A DNA stretch of 64,000 bases from Planctomycetaceae bacterium (GCA_020638995.1 JACKHM010000001.1:1426001-1490000); one strand, 5' to 3'; counted from the stretch's first letter, positions 53,133-62,257 are shown. Notes: a model not told the origin generated them from the letters alone. Program-made: numbers and translations.

Positions 53133-54422
53133 GTGTCAATAAACGAATCAAGCGAAGTGTCGGTTGGCCGCGTCGTCCTCGCCAGCTTCATTGGTACGAC
53201 GATCGAATGGTACGACTTTTTTATCTACGGGACGGCAGCCGCTCTAGTCTTCAATCGTCTTTTCTTTCCCGAATTCGATGATCTCACGGGAACGATGTTC
53301 GCCTACGCTACGTTTGCGATCGGATTCTTCGCCCGACCGATCGGAGGAATTGTCTTCGGGCACTTCGGTGATCGACTCGGTCGTAAGACGATGTTGGTCA
53401 CAACACTGACGATGATGGGTATCGCTACTTTTTTAATTGGCGTATTACCGACGTACGAAGTTGCAGGAATTGCGGCTCCGATTTCACTTGTTGCGTTGCG
53501 ATTCATTCAAGGTTTAGGCGTCGGCGGCGAATGGGGTGGCGCGGTCTTGATGGCCGTGGAACATGGACATCGCGGTCGACGCGGCTTGTATGGCAGTTGG
53601 GTACAGGCCGGAGTGCCCGTCGGGTTGCTGATAGCCACGGCGACATTTGCCATCTTCAGCTCACTGCCGGAACGGCAATTCCTCGCGTGGGGATGGCGAG
53701 TTCCCTTTCTGCTTGGCATCGTCCTGTTAGGCGTTGGGATGTTCATCCGGGTACGGATCCTGGAAAGCCCGCTTTTTGCGAACATCAAGTCAAAACAGCC
53801 GCTCCCCTCACTGCCGGTCCTGGAGGTCCTTCGCAAACATCCAGGAAATGTCTTACTCGCGATGGGTGCCAGGTTTGCGGAGAATGCTTCGTTTTACATT
53901 TTCAGCGTGTTTGTGATCTCCTATGCGACGGGCACGCTTGATGTGCAGAAGAACACAGTGCTCACCGGAATCTGGTTGGCCGCAGTCGTTCAGTTCTTCG
54001 CGATCCCATTATTCGGGCATCTGTCAGACCGATGGGGCCGCCGGCCCATTTACCTTGGCGGCGCGGTCTTTACTGTCTTATTCGCATTCCCTTTTTTCTG
54101 GCTCGTCAGTACCGAGGTCAACTACCTGGTTTGGCTTGCCATCATTCTTGGACTAGCGGGTCACTCGGCAATGTACGGCCCGCAGGCAGCTTTCTTCTCT
54201 GAGTTGTTTGGTACGAACGTCCGCTATACAGGCGCATCGCTTGGCTATCAGGTCGCGTCACCGCTCGCTGGCGGCTTGGCACCGCTGGTCGCAACACAAT
54301 TATTGAGTTTCGGAAAAGGAGATCCGTCCTGGGTCGCAGCTTATTTGATTGGGACCGGAATCCTTACGCTTGTGGCCGTCTACTTTGCCAGCGAGACCTA
54401 CAAGGCAGACATCAACAGCTAA
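53133..54422 (+). CDS. MHS-family MFS metabolite:H+ symporter
   Basis: 429 residues; GTG 53133 with AGAGGAG 10 nt upstream. Twelve transmembrane helices. Family motifs: SFIGTTIEWYDFFIYGTAAAL (first helix of the MHS family), GHFGDRLGRKTML (MFS loop 2-3 motif), RFIQGLGVGGEWGGAVLMAVEH and FGHLSDRWGRRPIYLGGA (second loop motif). Members carry citrate, alpha-ketoglutarate, proline/betaine or related metabolites with protons; substrate not fixed here. It follows the antiporter by 39 bp, so they may be an operon. Convergent with the rpsI gene. Confidence 0.92.
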   Translation: MSINESSEVSVGRVVLASFIGTTIEWYDFFIYGTAAALVFNRLFFPEFDDLTGTMFAYATFAIGFFARPIGGIVFGHFGDRLGRKTMLVTTLTMMGIATFLIGVLPTYEVAGIAAPISLVALRFIQGLGVGGEWGGAVLMAVEHGHRGRRGLYGSWVQAGVPVGLLIATATFAIFSSLPERQFLAWGWRVPFLLGIVLLGVGMFIRVRILESPLFANIKSKQPLPSLPVLEVLRKHPGNVLLAMGARFAENASFYIFSVFVISYATGTLDVQKNTVLTGIWLAAVVQFFAIPLFGHLSDRWGRRPIYLGGAVFTVLFAFPFFWLVSTEVNYLVWLAIILGLAGHSAMYGPQAAFFSELFGTNVRYTGASLGYQVASPLAGGLAPLVATQLLSFGKGDPSWVAAYLIGTGILTLVAVYFASETYKADINS

Positions 54423-54432
54423 TGCCGACGAC

Positions 54433-54462
54433 AAAAAAACGCCGCAGGTCAACAAACCTGCG
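54433..54462 (-). terminator. Rho-independent terminator of rplM-rpsI
   Basis: On the minus strand the stem CGCAGGT...ACCTGCG (arms 54443-54449 and 54456-54462, 6-nt loop) is followed by a run of seven T (54433-54439 on plus read as A). It lies about 34 bp after the rpsI stop on the same strand. The opposite strand lacks a T-tract, so it does not end the MFS gene. Confidence 0.88.
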
Positions 54463-54495
54463 ACGTATTGAAGCAATTTCAATTATGATTGTGAA

Positions 54496-54909
54496 CTAAC
54501 GCTTGGAGAACTGAGTCCCTCGACGAGCGCCGTGAAGACCACATTTCTTTCGCTCTTTCATGCGAGCGTCCCGTGTCAGAAAACCGCCGTCCCGAAGCGG
54601 CTCGAAAAGCTCTTCGTTGTAACCCATCAGAGCGCGAGCCAAACCCATGCGAACGGCCCCGGACTGTCCGGTGTTACCTCCGCCAGAAGCACGCACCAAG
54701 ACGTCAACACTTTCACGCTGCCCGCACGCGTCCAGTACCTCCAGGATCCAGCGACGATCTTGATCTTCGGTGAAGTACTCCTCGAAATCCCGACCGTTGA
54801 CCGTGATCTTGCCGCTACCAGCGCGAACACGAACACGAGCGACAGATGACTTTCGACGTCCGGTCCCAAGAGCATCGCCGTTAATCTTGTCTTTTTTCAC
54901 TGCAACCAT
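54496..54909 (-). CDS. rpsI: 30S ribosomal protein S9
   Basis: 137 residues; ATG 54909. S9 signatures: GTGRRKSSVARVRVRAGSGK, ITVNGRDFEEYF, RASGGGNTGQSGAVRMGLAR and the C-terminal GLHGARRGTQFSKR that reaches into the P site. Slightly longer than E. coli S9 (about 130). It follows rplM by 48 bp, the conserved L13-S9 operon, and is ended by the terminator at 54433-54462. Confidence 0.98.
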   Translation of the reverse strand: MVAVKKDKINGDALGTGRRKSSVARVRVRAGSGKITVNGRDFEEYFTEDQDRRWILEVLDACGQRESVDVLVRASGGGNTGQSGAVRMGLARALMGYNEELFEPLRDGGFLTRDARMKERKKCGLHGARRGTQFSKR

Positions 54910-54957
54910 TTGTTTAACTCTACCTGAATTCCAATAGTTGTTTGTTTGCTGAAGATA

Positions 54958-55401
54958 TTACTTACAACCCAACTCACGCGCCTCAGGCTGTTGCGCCTGA
55001 TGCGGATGCTCGGGACCCGTATAGATCTTGAGCTTTTCCAACATTTGCCGACCGAGGCGATTCTTAGGCAGCATCCGACGAACTGCTTCGCGAAGGATCT
55101 CTTCGGGCTTCTTCGCAAGTCGCTTTTCGGCGGTCTCGGTTCGTTGTCCAGGATACCCCGTGTACCAAGCGTAGGTTTTCTGGGACCACTTCTTGCCGCT
55201 GAACTGAACCTTCTCGGCGTTCGTGACGACTATGAAATCACCCGTGTCCACATGCGGCGTATAGGTCGGGCGGTGTTTTCCCATCAATATGACCGCGATG
55301 TCGCTGGCCAGTCGACCGACGATTTTGTCGGTCGCATCGACATGCCACCATTTAGGCGTTAACTCGCCCGGTTTCGCCATGTAACTCTTTGTGGTGACCA
55401 A
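54958..55401 (-). CDS. rplM: 50S ribosomal protein L13
   Basis: 147 residues with TTG start at 55401, preceded by CCTCC on plus (GGAGG on minus) with 8-nt spacing; the ATG at 55380 (MAKPGELTPKWW) has no site. The frame opens further upstream but without homology. L13 signatures: AKPGELTPKWWHVDATDKIV, GRLASDIAVILMGKHRPTYTP, GDFIVVTNAEKVQFSGKKWS and the C-terminal LGRQMLEKLKIYTGPEHPHQ. First gene of the L13-S9 operon. Confidence 0.97.
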   Translation of the reverse strand: MVTTKSYMAKPGELTPKWWHVDATDKIVGRLASDIAVILMGKHRPTYTPHVDTGDFIVVTNAEKVQFSGKKWSQKTYAWYTGYPGQRTETAEKRLAKKPEEILREAVRRMLPKNRLGRQMLEKLKIYTGPEHPHQAQQPEARELGCK

Positions 55402-55409
55402 TGTTGCAT

Positions 55410-55414
55410 CCTCC
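55410..55414 (-). promoter_or_regulatory. rplM: RBS that decides the rplM TTG start
   Basis: GGAGG on the minus strand, 8 nt before TTG 55401. It is the only good site near the N-terminus and is too far (about 29 nt) from ATG 55380. Confidence 0.7.
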
Positions 55415-55652
55415 AGGAGGCAGTCTGTGTATGCCTGCAAATGACTACTATTCTGACTCGCAAGGGCGCCGCGATTACGCAGCACTCACGAGCGATTGGT
55501 AGTTGGAAACCCAAGATTCTAGCGACCTAAATCGTGGGCAGCAACCGCTCTTTGGACCCTCAGAGGAAAATGAAACGTCTTACCTTGCCCAAATCCCCCT
55601 CGCGGCAATCCGCGACGGCGTGGTACCATTAGGCTCCTGTGCGCCGTGAGAG

Positions 55653-55889
55653 ATGCCCATGTTCGAAATGAGTACGCTAGACCTGATACTGCTCGCAGCA
55701 GCAACGTATTTGGCGGTAATTACGCTAGTGCGACTGATGCAGCGGCGCCGGGAGGGCATTATCAAGGACTTGACCGAAGAGGTGGAGTTGGAGCAGCAGC
55801 GGCTCAAGGAAGAGCGAAAAAAAGAGAAGCGACGAAAAATGCGCGAGCAAATCGAGCAGCAACAACGGAGTCGGCGCGGGGCTGCTTAA
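55653..55889 (+). CDS. Small membrane protein with basic coiled coil, upstream of miaB
   Basis: 78 residues; ATG 55653. One transmembrane segment (about 9-28: LDLILLAAATYLAVITLVRL) followed by a long charged helix (about 30-70, EEVELEQQRLKEERKKEKRR), probably coiled coil. Inner membrane with cytoplasmic tail. No family recognised. It lies 85 bp before miaB on the same strand. Confidence 0.65.
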   Translation: MPMFEMSTLDLILLAAATYLAVITLVRLMQRRREGIIKDLTEEVELEQQRLKEERKKEKRRKMREQIEQQQRSRRGAA

Positions 55890-55974
55890 TTGCGGCCCAA
55901 GGTCCGCACTCAAACTTTCCAAGTCTCCGAGACCTTGGAATTTCTTCGCTGAGCAAACTAAAGCATAGAGCGTC

Positions 55975-57402
55975 ATGACCAAGCGTCTGTATATCGAAAC
56001 CGTCGGCTGCCAAATGAACGTCCTCGACAGTGAGATGGTCGTGGCGAGTTTGCGCAAGCACGGGTACGAGTTGACCAAAGACCCAAAGCTGGCCGATACG
56101 TTGTTATTTAACACGTGCAGCGTTCGTGAACACGCCGAGGACAAAACTTACAGCGCTCTCGGCCACTTGAAAAAGCTTAAGACAACGAACCCAGAGAAGA
56201 TTATCGGCGTGATGGGGTGCATGGCCCAGAAAGACCAAAGAACTATCTTCGAACGGGCGCCTTATGTAGATATTGTGGTTGGGCCTGGTCAGTTGCAGCA
56301 GATCCCCGAACTAGTCGCAAAAATCGAGGCTGGCTCAAAATGTGAGATGGCCGTCGGACTTGGCCGACGTGATGGTTCCGTTGACGAGATTAAACGCAGT
56401 CACGAGACATTCGACCCACTGCGTGATCCAACGATGCGACCCACTCCCTACCAAGCGTATTTGCGAATCCAGATAGGTTGCGACAAGTTCTGCACGTACT
56501 GCATCGTGCCTTCGACGCGAGGACCGGAACAAGGCCGCCCACCTCAACAGATCTATGACGAAGCCCAACTGCTGGCAGAACAAGGCTGCAAAGAGATTAC
56601 CTTGTTAGGCCAGACCGTGAATAGCTACAAGTATGCCGACGGAGGTACTACAACTCGACTCGCAGACTTGCTCTACCGATTGCACGATATAGAGGGCATC
56701 GAACGGCTGAAGTTCGTAACTAACTATCCCAAGGATATGACATACGACTTGCTTCAGGCTGTTCGGGACTTGTCCAAAGTATCGCCGTACCTACACGTGC
56801 CGTTGCAAAGCGGTTCCGATGCGGTGCTGCAACGTATGAAACGCGGCTACACGGTTCAGGACTACCGAGAAATGATGGAACGGATTCGCAACACCGTGCC
56901 TGGCTATGCCGTTTCGAGCGATTTCATTGTGGGATTCTGCGGCGAAACAGAGGAGGAGTTCCAGCAGACCGTCGAACTCGTGAAAGAGTGTCGATTCAAG
57001 AATAGCTTCATTTTCAAGTACAGCGAGCGCCCAGGAACTAAGGGTGCTGAGTTGATGAAAGATGATGTGCCCGTGGACGTAAAGCAACGTCGAAACAACG
57101 AACTGTTAGCAGTTCAGACAGCAATCAGCGAAGAAGACAACCAAGAATTCATCGGTCGCACTGTCGAAGTCCTGGTCGAAGGTCCGAGCAAGCGAGCACT
57201 GAGGGATGGGCACAACGACGAACTAATCTTGCAACTCACGGGTCGTACGCCGTGCGACCGCATCGTAGTCTTTGACGGGAACCGCCGTCAGATTGGCGAA
57301 ACATTGCCAATTACGGTGTACGACGCCACGGCCTTCACACTCTTTGGAAATGCTATCGTAGAAGCGTTCACGCCTCAGGTCAGCCCACTCCAAATCATCT
57401 AA
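55975..57402 (+). CDS. miaB: tRNA-2-methylthio-N6-dimethylallyladenosine synthase MiaB
   Basis: 475 residues; ATG 55975. MTTase N-terminal domain with the three cluster cysteines (YIETVGCQMNVLDSE, LLFNTCSVREHAEDK, IGVMGCMAQ), radical SAM C-x3-C-x2-C in GCDKFCTYCIVPSTRG (about 169-176), RMKRGYTVQDYREMMERIR and a C-terminal TRAM domain (FIGRTVEVLVEGPSK...). Methylthiolates i6A37 of tRNAs. The EHAEDK segment after the second cluster cysteine favours MiaB over MtaB/RimO. Confidence 0.97.
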   Translation: MTKRLYIETVGCQMNVLDSEMVVASLRKHGYELTKDPKLADTLLFNTCSVREHAEDKTYSALGHLKKLKTTNPEKIIGVMGCMAQKDQRTIFERAPYVDIVVGPGQLQQIPELVAKIEAGSKCEMAVGLGRRDGSVDEIKRSHETFDPLRDPTMRPTPYQAYLRIQIGCDKFCTYCIVPSTRGPEQGRPPQQIYDEAQLLAEQGCKEITLLGQTVNSYKYADGGTTTRLADLLYRLHDIEGIERLKFVTNYPKDMTYDLLQAVRDLSKVSPYLHVPLQSGSDAVLQRMKRGYTVQDYREMMERIRNTVPGYAVSSDFIVGFCGETEEEFQQTVELVKECRFKNSFIFKYSERPGTKGAELMKDDVPVDVKQRRNNELLAVQTAISEEDNQEFIGRTVEVLVEGPSKRALRDGHNDELILQLTGRTPCDRIVVFDGNRRQIGETLPITVYDATAFTLFGNAIVEAFTPQVSPLQII

Positions 57403-57611
57403 AGGCAGAGTAAAACACCAAGTGCTCCCAGCAGGAGCCCGATGTTGACAATTGCGATAAGAACAGAAGACACGCTTCGGCTCCCGAACGAATCATCGGA
57501 CACTTGTCCGAGGCGAACCCGAGCTTCAAAGGCGTGACTCCAAACCGGGTGTGCACTCTCATCCACATGGAGGTTGCGTAACACCTGTCGCGGGTCTTCT
57601 TTGGTCAACAT
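57399..57611 (-). CDS. Possible small C-terminally anchored membrane protein
   Basis: 70 residues from ATG 57611 (in-frame ORF extends six codons upstream). Polar N-terminus (MLTKEDPRQVLRNLHVDES) and a C-terminal hydrophobic helix (about 48-69, VLIAIVNIGLLLGALGVLL). Its stop overlaps the miaB stop by four bases. No family recognised and no clear ribosome-binding site, so it may not be real. Confidence 0.45.
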   Translation of the reverse strand: MLTKEDPRQVLRNLHVDESAHPVWSHAFEARVRLGQVSDDSFGSRSVSSVLIAIVNIGLLLGALGVLLCL

Positions 57612-58120
57612 GACAAAGGTCCGCCGCACTCAAAACTAAAACAAGTCGCCGCCAGCAGCCGGAAACAGAAAGTGCCGCAGTAGGCGATCCAAGCGAGGTG
57701 GTACGCGGCAACAAATCCGGCATTCGCCGACGGCGACTTCGTTCGAGGAGTAACAAGCTCCCGGAACACCGATCTCTCTCTTAACCTTCGACTTCCAGTT
57801 AGAAACTCCGTCTGTCGCAGTAGTTTGACTTTGCAAATTGTGTACCAGCTACGTTCGAACATAGATATCAACGGTCTCAGCGAGGGCTGCATGTTGGTTT
57901 GGTTAGCGTTTCTCCACGCGGCAGAGCATAACGGCGGAACCCGAGGTAGCGTAGCGTCGGTCGTGGTCCATCGTGCCGTGTGCCAACGGGCGCGCATGCG
58001 CGCCGAATTTGGGCAACCTATTTCATTTGGAAAGAACGAGTCAACCACTACACCAATTGCGGGTAATTGCTGTTATCGTAAGAATTGTCGTCACTAAGGC
58101 CATTTGAAGGGAGACCCGAA
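57612..58120. other. Intergenic region, no convincing gene
   Basis: About 509 bp between the small ORF and the 66-residue Cys protein. ORFs on both strands here (up to about 147 codons) look non-protein-like in composition and lack sites. One perfect 16-bp palindrome, GGCGCGCATGCGCGCC, lies at 57989-58004. No tRNA or terminator seen. Confidence 0.5.
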
Positions 58121-58321
58121 ATGACATGTGTCCATCTGAAAAAGCTGTACAAATTCTGCCAGGAAGAAAACGTGAAGATCGGCGGAACAGACTTGGTGAG
58201 AATTGTCTGCGAACAGTGCGGAGTTCAAGATGAGTGCCCGTCGATGCTAATGGAACAACTCGAGGCAAAGGAAGCCAAAACGACACAAGACACAGCGCCG
58301 CTTGCCACGCCCGACAAGTAG
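58121..58321 (+). CDS. Small cysteine-containing protein, hypothetical
   Basis: 66 residues; ATG 58121 with GGGAG about 8 nt upstream (start moved from an in-frame upstream codon). Cysteines at 3, 13, 30, 33 and 39 (VCEQCGVQDECPS), the CxxC pair plus Cys39 suggesting a small zinc site. Acidic/Thr-rich C-terminus. Not recognised, but composition and site suggest a real protein. Convergent with the PP2C gene. Confidence 0.6.
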   Translation: MTCVHLKKLYKFCQEENVKIGGTDLVRIVCEQCGVQDECPSMLMEQLEAKEAKTTQDTAPLATPDK

Positions 58322-58373
58322 TGCATGCAATAATGAATTCTGACCTAACCCGGCGATACCCAGTTACAGCCCT

Positions 58374-59294
58374 TTAAGCCGCGCAAGGATTCACCGCTAA
58401 TAGCTCCTTGGTTGGTTGTGCTTCTGCAGCGGCAAGGTCGAAGACCACGCAGGTGATGTTGTCGCGCGAGTCAGCATCAAGTGCTTCCTCAATCATCCGA
58501 CTCGCCGTCGTCTGCGGATCAGCACTAAGCAGCAGAAGCTCGCGCAGCCGAGAGTGGTCTAGGACACCAGTCAAACCATCGGTGCAGAGCAAGACTCGAT
58601 CTCCAGGTGCCAAGTCGACCACGATGAGGTCCGGAGCTTGGTCTAAGGGTTTCACACCGACGACGTTCGTCACGATGTGACGCCACGGGTGATGGCGTGC
58701 CTGGTCAGCTGTCAACATGCCAGCATCCACGGCGACCTGCACAAAAGTCTGATCAACCGTCAACTGCGTAAGTCTCTGGTCATGCAAAAGGTACGCACGG
58801 CAATCGCCGACGTGAGACACACACAAGTGGTCTTGAACCACGAACGCCATCGCCATCGTGGTACCCATCTGGCGATAATCGGGAACATATCCAGCGAGTT
58901 CTACCATTTCTCGGCGCGCCGTCTGGATGGCGTTACCAACGATCGTGTGAATGTCTGACGGGGCAAATGTCGACGACATGCCGATTGCTGCGATCCTTGG
59001 GGCTACTGCTCGGACGACGATCTCTGCGGCCTGCTCGCCTCCAGGACGGCCCCCGACCCCATCGGCCACCATGAACACTCCACTCGCGGCCTCTGCTACG
59101 CAACGATCTTGATTCGACATCCGATAGTTACCTCTCACCGACTTTGCGCCAGCACGTATCGAACCAAAATTGACAGGCCTCGGAACAGCCCAGAACTCGT
59201 GCAGCCGTCGCGCGAGATTTGGCAGCCAGCCGAGTTGAGACCTCGGATCCGACGACTGAAGAGAGGTTGGTGCGGGCGAGAAGGTGGCGACCAT
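58374..59294 (-). CDS. PP2C-family serine/threonine phosphatase
   Basis: 306 residues from ATG 59294, with AAGGAGAC about 6 nt upstream; the frame extends 38 codons upstream without a site. PPM/PP2C motifs in order: VRGNYRMSNQDRC, FMVADGVGGRPGG, MGTTMAMAFV, VGDCRAYLL, LLCTDGLTGVL and DNITCVVFDL, with the Asp metal ligands in place. About 60 residues precede the catalytic domain. Cytoplasmic; no kinase partner is adjacent. Confidence 0.94.
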   Translation of the reverse strand: MVATFSPAPTSLQSSDPRSQLGWLPNLARRLHEFWAVPRPVNFGSIRAGAKSVRGNYRMSNQDRCVAEAASGVFMVADGVGGRPGGEQAAEIVVRAVAPRIAAIGMSSTFAPSDIHTIVGNAIQTARREMVELAGYVPDYRQMGTTMAMAFVVQDHLCVSHVGDCRAYLLHDQRLTQLTVDQTFVQVAVDAGMLTADQARHHPWRHIVTNVVGVKPLDQAPDLIVVDLAPGDRVLLCTDGLTGVLDHSRLRELLLLSADPQTTASRMIEEALDADSRDNITCVVFDLAAAEAQPTKELLAVNPCAA

Positions 59295-59596
59295 AAGATT
59301 GTCTCCTTTTTGCGTGAGCACGCTGGCGGGCGGGACTAACCGGCGGGTGAGCCTATCCGGGGAAAAACGAGAGAGCATTTGGCGCGCCGTTGAGCACACT
59401 TTGCCCACGGGGTGTTGCCGCCTGAAGTTACCGCTCGGAAATTGTGGCTTCTGTGCGGGATGTCCTACGGTGATGCCCGCAACTGTGTGCGATTGAGGAC
59501 ATTCCGACCGTGCTTCACCGCGCAGCCGGCAACTTGACTTCCTGTCTCGATCGGTCTACAAGAAGCTGGAGCAACTGAATTCGAGAATGGCGCCGA
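59295..59596. other. Spacer between PP2C and Gfo/Idh genes, no gene seen
   Basis: 302 bp upstream of the PP2C gene and downstream of the Gfo/Idh gene. Apart from the PP2C ribosome-binding site at its left end I see no gene, tRNA or terminator. ORFs here are short and lack sites. Confidence 0.5.
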
Positions 59597-60886
59597 TTAC
59601 ACCTGCGGCTCCCAGCCGGATTCGTACTCACGTGCCCATAACGCCATCGCGGCGTCGTTGCCGATAATGTGGCCGTTGCTTGGGTCGCAAGTCAATGTCA
59701 CACCTGTTCTCTGGGCGATGTTGCCCAGGTGGCAAAGCATTGTGCTGCGGTGCCCTTTTTCGATTTCGGCATTTAGATCGAGCGGCTTGTCGTTGCGAAT
59801 CGCAGCCACGAAATTGGCGAGATGCTCGTCATCGCCTCGGTTCGGCCCTTTGCCCTCCGCGACTAGTTTGTCGCCTTCATCGTACTGTACGTAGGAGCCG
59901 TTACTATCGATCTCCATCGTGCCACCGTCGCCGAAAAAGGTAACAAACCCGGCGCGATGTTTATTGCAGCTCAATCCCTCCCAGGTGATTTGACGTTTGT
60001 CGCTAAACTCGAAACAGACGGTGTGCGTGTCAGGCGTTTCCTGATCGTCTTGCCAGTGATAACGACCGCCGCTGGAAGTCACACGTGTTGGGAAGTCAAC
60101 ATTCAATCCCCAGCGGGCGACATCCAACGTGTGAACGCCATTGTTTCCAAGCTCGCCGTTGCCCCAATGCCATCGCCAATGCCAGTTGTAATGTACGACG
60201 TTATCCAGGTACGGTCGACGCGGCGCGGGGCCCTGCCACAGATCGTAGTCGAGGTTCGCTGGCACATCGACGACTTTCCCTGTCCCGATCGTACCGCGAG
60301 CGTTCGTGTACCAACTGCGGACGAGATAGATTCGCCCAATTGCACCTTCGTGCAGCTTTTGAATCGCCTCCTGCCAGCCGTCACCACTTCGGCGTTGCGA
60401 GCCCATTTGTACGGCGCGATTGTGCTTGCGAGCCGCCGCCACCATCAACTCACCTTCGTGAGGATTGTGGCTGCAAGGTTTCTCGACGTAGACGTGTTTT
60501 CCCGCAGCGCAACCGAGAATCGTAGCAGGTGCATGCCAATGATTGGGCGCAGCGCAAACTAAGGCATCAACGCTCTTGTCGTCGAGAATTCGGCGAAAGT
60601 CCGTGATGCCTTCCGGCGCTTTGCCAGATGTCTCTTCGATTCGCTTCGTCAATGCAGGGATGCGGTCTTGGTCAACGTCGCATAAGTACTTCACTTCGAC
60701 GTTGGGCAACTTGGCAAATCCAGCAGCCAATGCTGAGCCTCGACTCAGGCCCATGACGCCAACAACCACTTTCTCGTTTGGTGAAGATTCGGCCAGCGCT
60801 TTCAAACTGGAAAAGCCAAGACCTACAGCAGCGGTACTCGCGGCTGTGCTCCCAATGAAGTGACGGCGGGTAATCGAATCAGACAT
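59597..60886 (-). CDS. Tat-exported Gfo/Idh/MocA family oxidoreductase (2 of 3)
   Basis: 429 residues; ATG 60886 with GGGAGAG upstream. Twin-arginine signal ITRRHFIGSTAASTAA at about 5-20. Rossmann start VVGVMGLSRGSALAAGF, then CDVDQDRIPALTKRIE, DALVCAAPNHWHAPATI, and the EKP signature in HVYVEKPCSHNPHEG. The C-terminal domain has HWRWHWGNGELGNNGVHTLDVARWG. Tryptophan-rich loops are typical of exported planctomycete members. It differs from copies 1 and 3. Lies 48 bp downstream of copy 3, so they are a tandem operon. Confidence 0.93.
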   Translation of the reverse strand: MSDSITRRHFIGSTAASTAAVGLGFSSLKALAESSPNEKVVVGVMGLSRGSALAAGFAKLPNVEVKYLCDVDQDRIPALTKRIEETSGKAPEGITDFRRILDDKSVDALVCAAPNHWHAPATILGCAAGKHVYVEKPCSHNPHEGELMVAAARKHNRAVQMGSQRRSGDGWQEAIQKLHEGAIGRIYLVRSWYTNARGTIGTGKVVDVPANLDYDLWQGPAPRRPYLDNVVHYNWHWRWHWGNGELGNNGVHTLDVARWGLNVDFPTRVTSSGGRYHWQDDQETPDTHTVCFEFSDKRQITWEGLSCNKHRAGFVTFFGDGGTMEIDSNGSYVQYDEGDKLVAEGKGPNRGDDEHLANFVAAIRNDKPLDLNAEIEKGHRSTMLCHLGNIAQRTGVTLTCDPSNGHIIGNDAAMALWAREYESGWEPQV

Positions 60887-60934
60887 GAGAACTCTCCCAT
60901 AGTTGGTTGTTGATTTAGAATTACTCGAATGGCA

Positions 60935-62257
60935 CTACAGCGTCCAACCCTTGCGATACTCCTTATGGACAAACTGTTGAGCCTTCTCAGAATTGGTGAC
61001 CTTGAGGTTCGCCGAGTCCCACTCGACCTTTTCACCCGAGCGATAGGCAACCGTCCCTAGCAAGACTGATTCGGTCAGGGCACCTGAATAATCGAAGTTA
61101 CACGTCGTCGGACCACCACTCTTGATCGCATTCAGCCACTCCTCGTGATGGCCGAGTGACTCCGGGATATACGGGTCAGGGGCCCTGAAATCCGAGAAGT
61201 CTTCGGCGGGAACAAAGCTCCGTTGCGTGTAATTGGAAAGGATCATTCCTTTCTCGCCGACGAACAGTTGCCCACTGCCTGCATTCATCGGTTTGCCGTT
61301 TTGATCAAGCGGCTGGCGTTTGATGATTGATTCCAGTTGCGAGGGCTTCTTGCCGCTATCGTACCAGGTCAATTTAACCGGGGGCAGATCGCCGCGCGCG
61401 GGATATTCATAGTCTACGACGCACCATGCGGGAGTGCTTACAGGATCATACTCAGGTCCTTGAGCCGACACCGAAGTGGGGTTGCGCAGCTTCAAGGCCC
61501 AATGCACCAGATCCATGTAATGGCAACCAAAGTCACCTAACGCTCCGGTGCCGTAGTCCCAGAATCGTCGCCAATTAAAAGGATGCACGCCTTCGCTGTA
61601 CGGTCGCTCGACGGCCGGCCCAAGCCACAGATCCCAATCTAGATTCTTCGGCGCTGAAGTGTTCGTCGTGAACTTGCCGCCCGTATAAACGGCACTGGCC
61701 CACACATGCACTTCTCGGATCGGTCCAATTGCTCCTGTCTCCACGAGTTCGACTACGCGCCGGTAATTATCCATCGAGTGGATTTGCGTCCCCATTTGCG
61801 TGACGAGATGGTTCTCTTTCGCCAAGCCTGCCAGCACTCTCGCCTCGTACACCGTATGTGTGAGCGGCTTTTCACAGTAGCAGTGTTTCTTCATCCGCAT
61901 CGCCATGGCAGCAGCCGGTGCATGAGTGTGATCGGTCGATCCCACAACGACGGCATCGATTTTGTCGGCTTCTTTCTCCAGCATTACTCGAAAGTCGCGA
62001 TACTTGTTGGCTGACGGATACTTCGCGCTACCCTTTTCGAGAAGATCCGCATCGACATCGGCGATCGCAATAATGTTTTGCGATGAAACACCGGCGATGT
62101 CTGCTCCCGCTCGTCCGGTAGCCCCTACACAAGCGATGTTTAGTCGCTCGTTTGGCGAATCTGTTTGTTGCGCCTGCGTGGGATTAACCAAGTATCCACC
62201 GGCAACGGACAAGGCAGCGGATTGTACGAATCGGCGACGACTAATCTGCGAGGGCAT
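60935..62257 (-). CDS. Tat-exported Gfo/Idh/MocA family oxidoreductase (3 of 3)
   Basis: 440 residues from ATG 62257, with CAGGAG about 8 nt upstream; the frame runs 78 codons further upstream but without homology. Twin-arginine signal SRRRFVQSAALSVAGG. Rossmann start LNIACVGATGRAGADIAGVS, EKP in HCYCEKPLTHTVYEARVLAG, and FWDYGTGALGDFGCHYMDLVHW. It ends VHKEYRKGWTL, matching the end of copy 1 (31176-32549); the two are clear paralogues. Upstream gene of the tandem pair. Confidence 0.93.
   Translation of the reverse strand: MPSQISRRRFVQSAALSVAGGYLVNPTQAQQTDSPNERLNIACVGATGRAGADIAGVSSQNIIAIADVDADLLEKGSAKYPSANKYRDFRVMLEKEADKIDAVVVGSTDHTHAPAAAMAMRMKKHCYCEKPLTHTVYEARVLAGLAKENHLVTQMGTQIHSMDNYRRVVELVETGAIGPIREVHVWASAVYTGGKFTTNTSAPKNLDWDLWLGPAVERPYSEGVHPFNWRRFWDYGTGALGDFGCHYMDLVHWALKLRNPTSVSAQGPEYDPVSTPAWCVVDYEYPARGDLPPVKLTWYDSGKKPSQLESIIKRQPLDQNGKPMNAGSGQLFVGEKGMILSNYTQRSFVPAEDFSDFRAPDPYIPESLGHHEEWLNAIKSGGPTTCNFDYSGALTESVLLGTVAYRSGEKVEWDSANLKVTNSEKAQQFVHKEYRKGWTL

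Noticed and set aside
57605..58048. 147-codon minus-strand ORF
   Set aside because: Amino acid composition is not protein-like, no ribosome-binding site and no recognisable motif.
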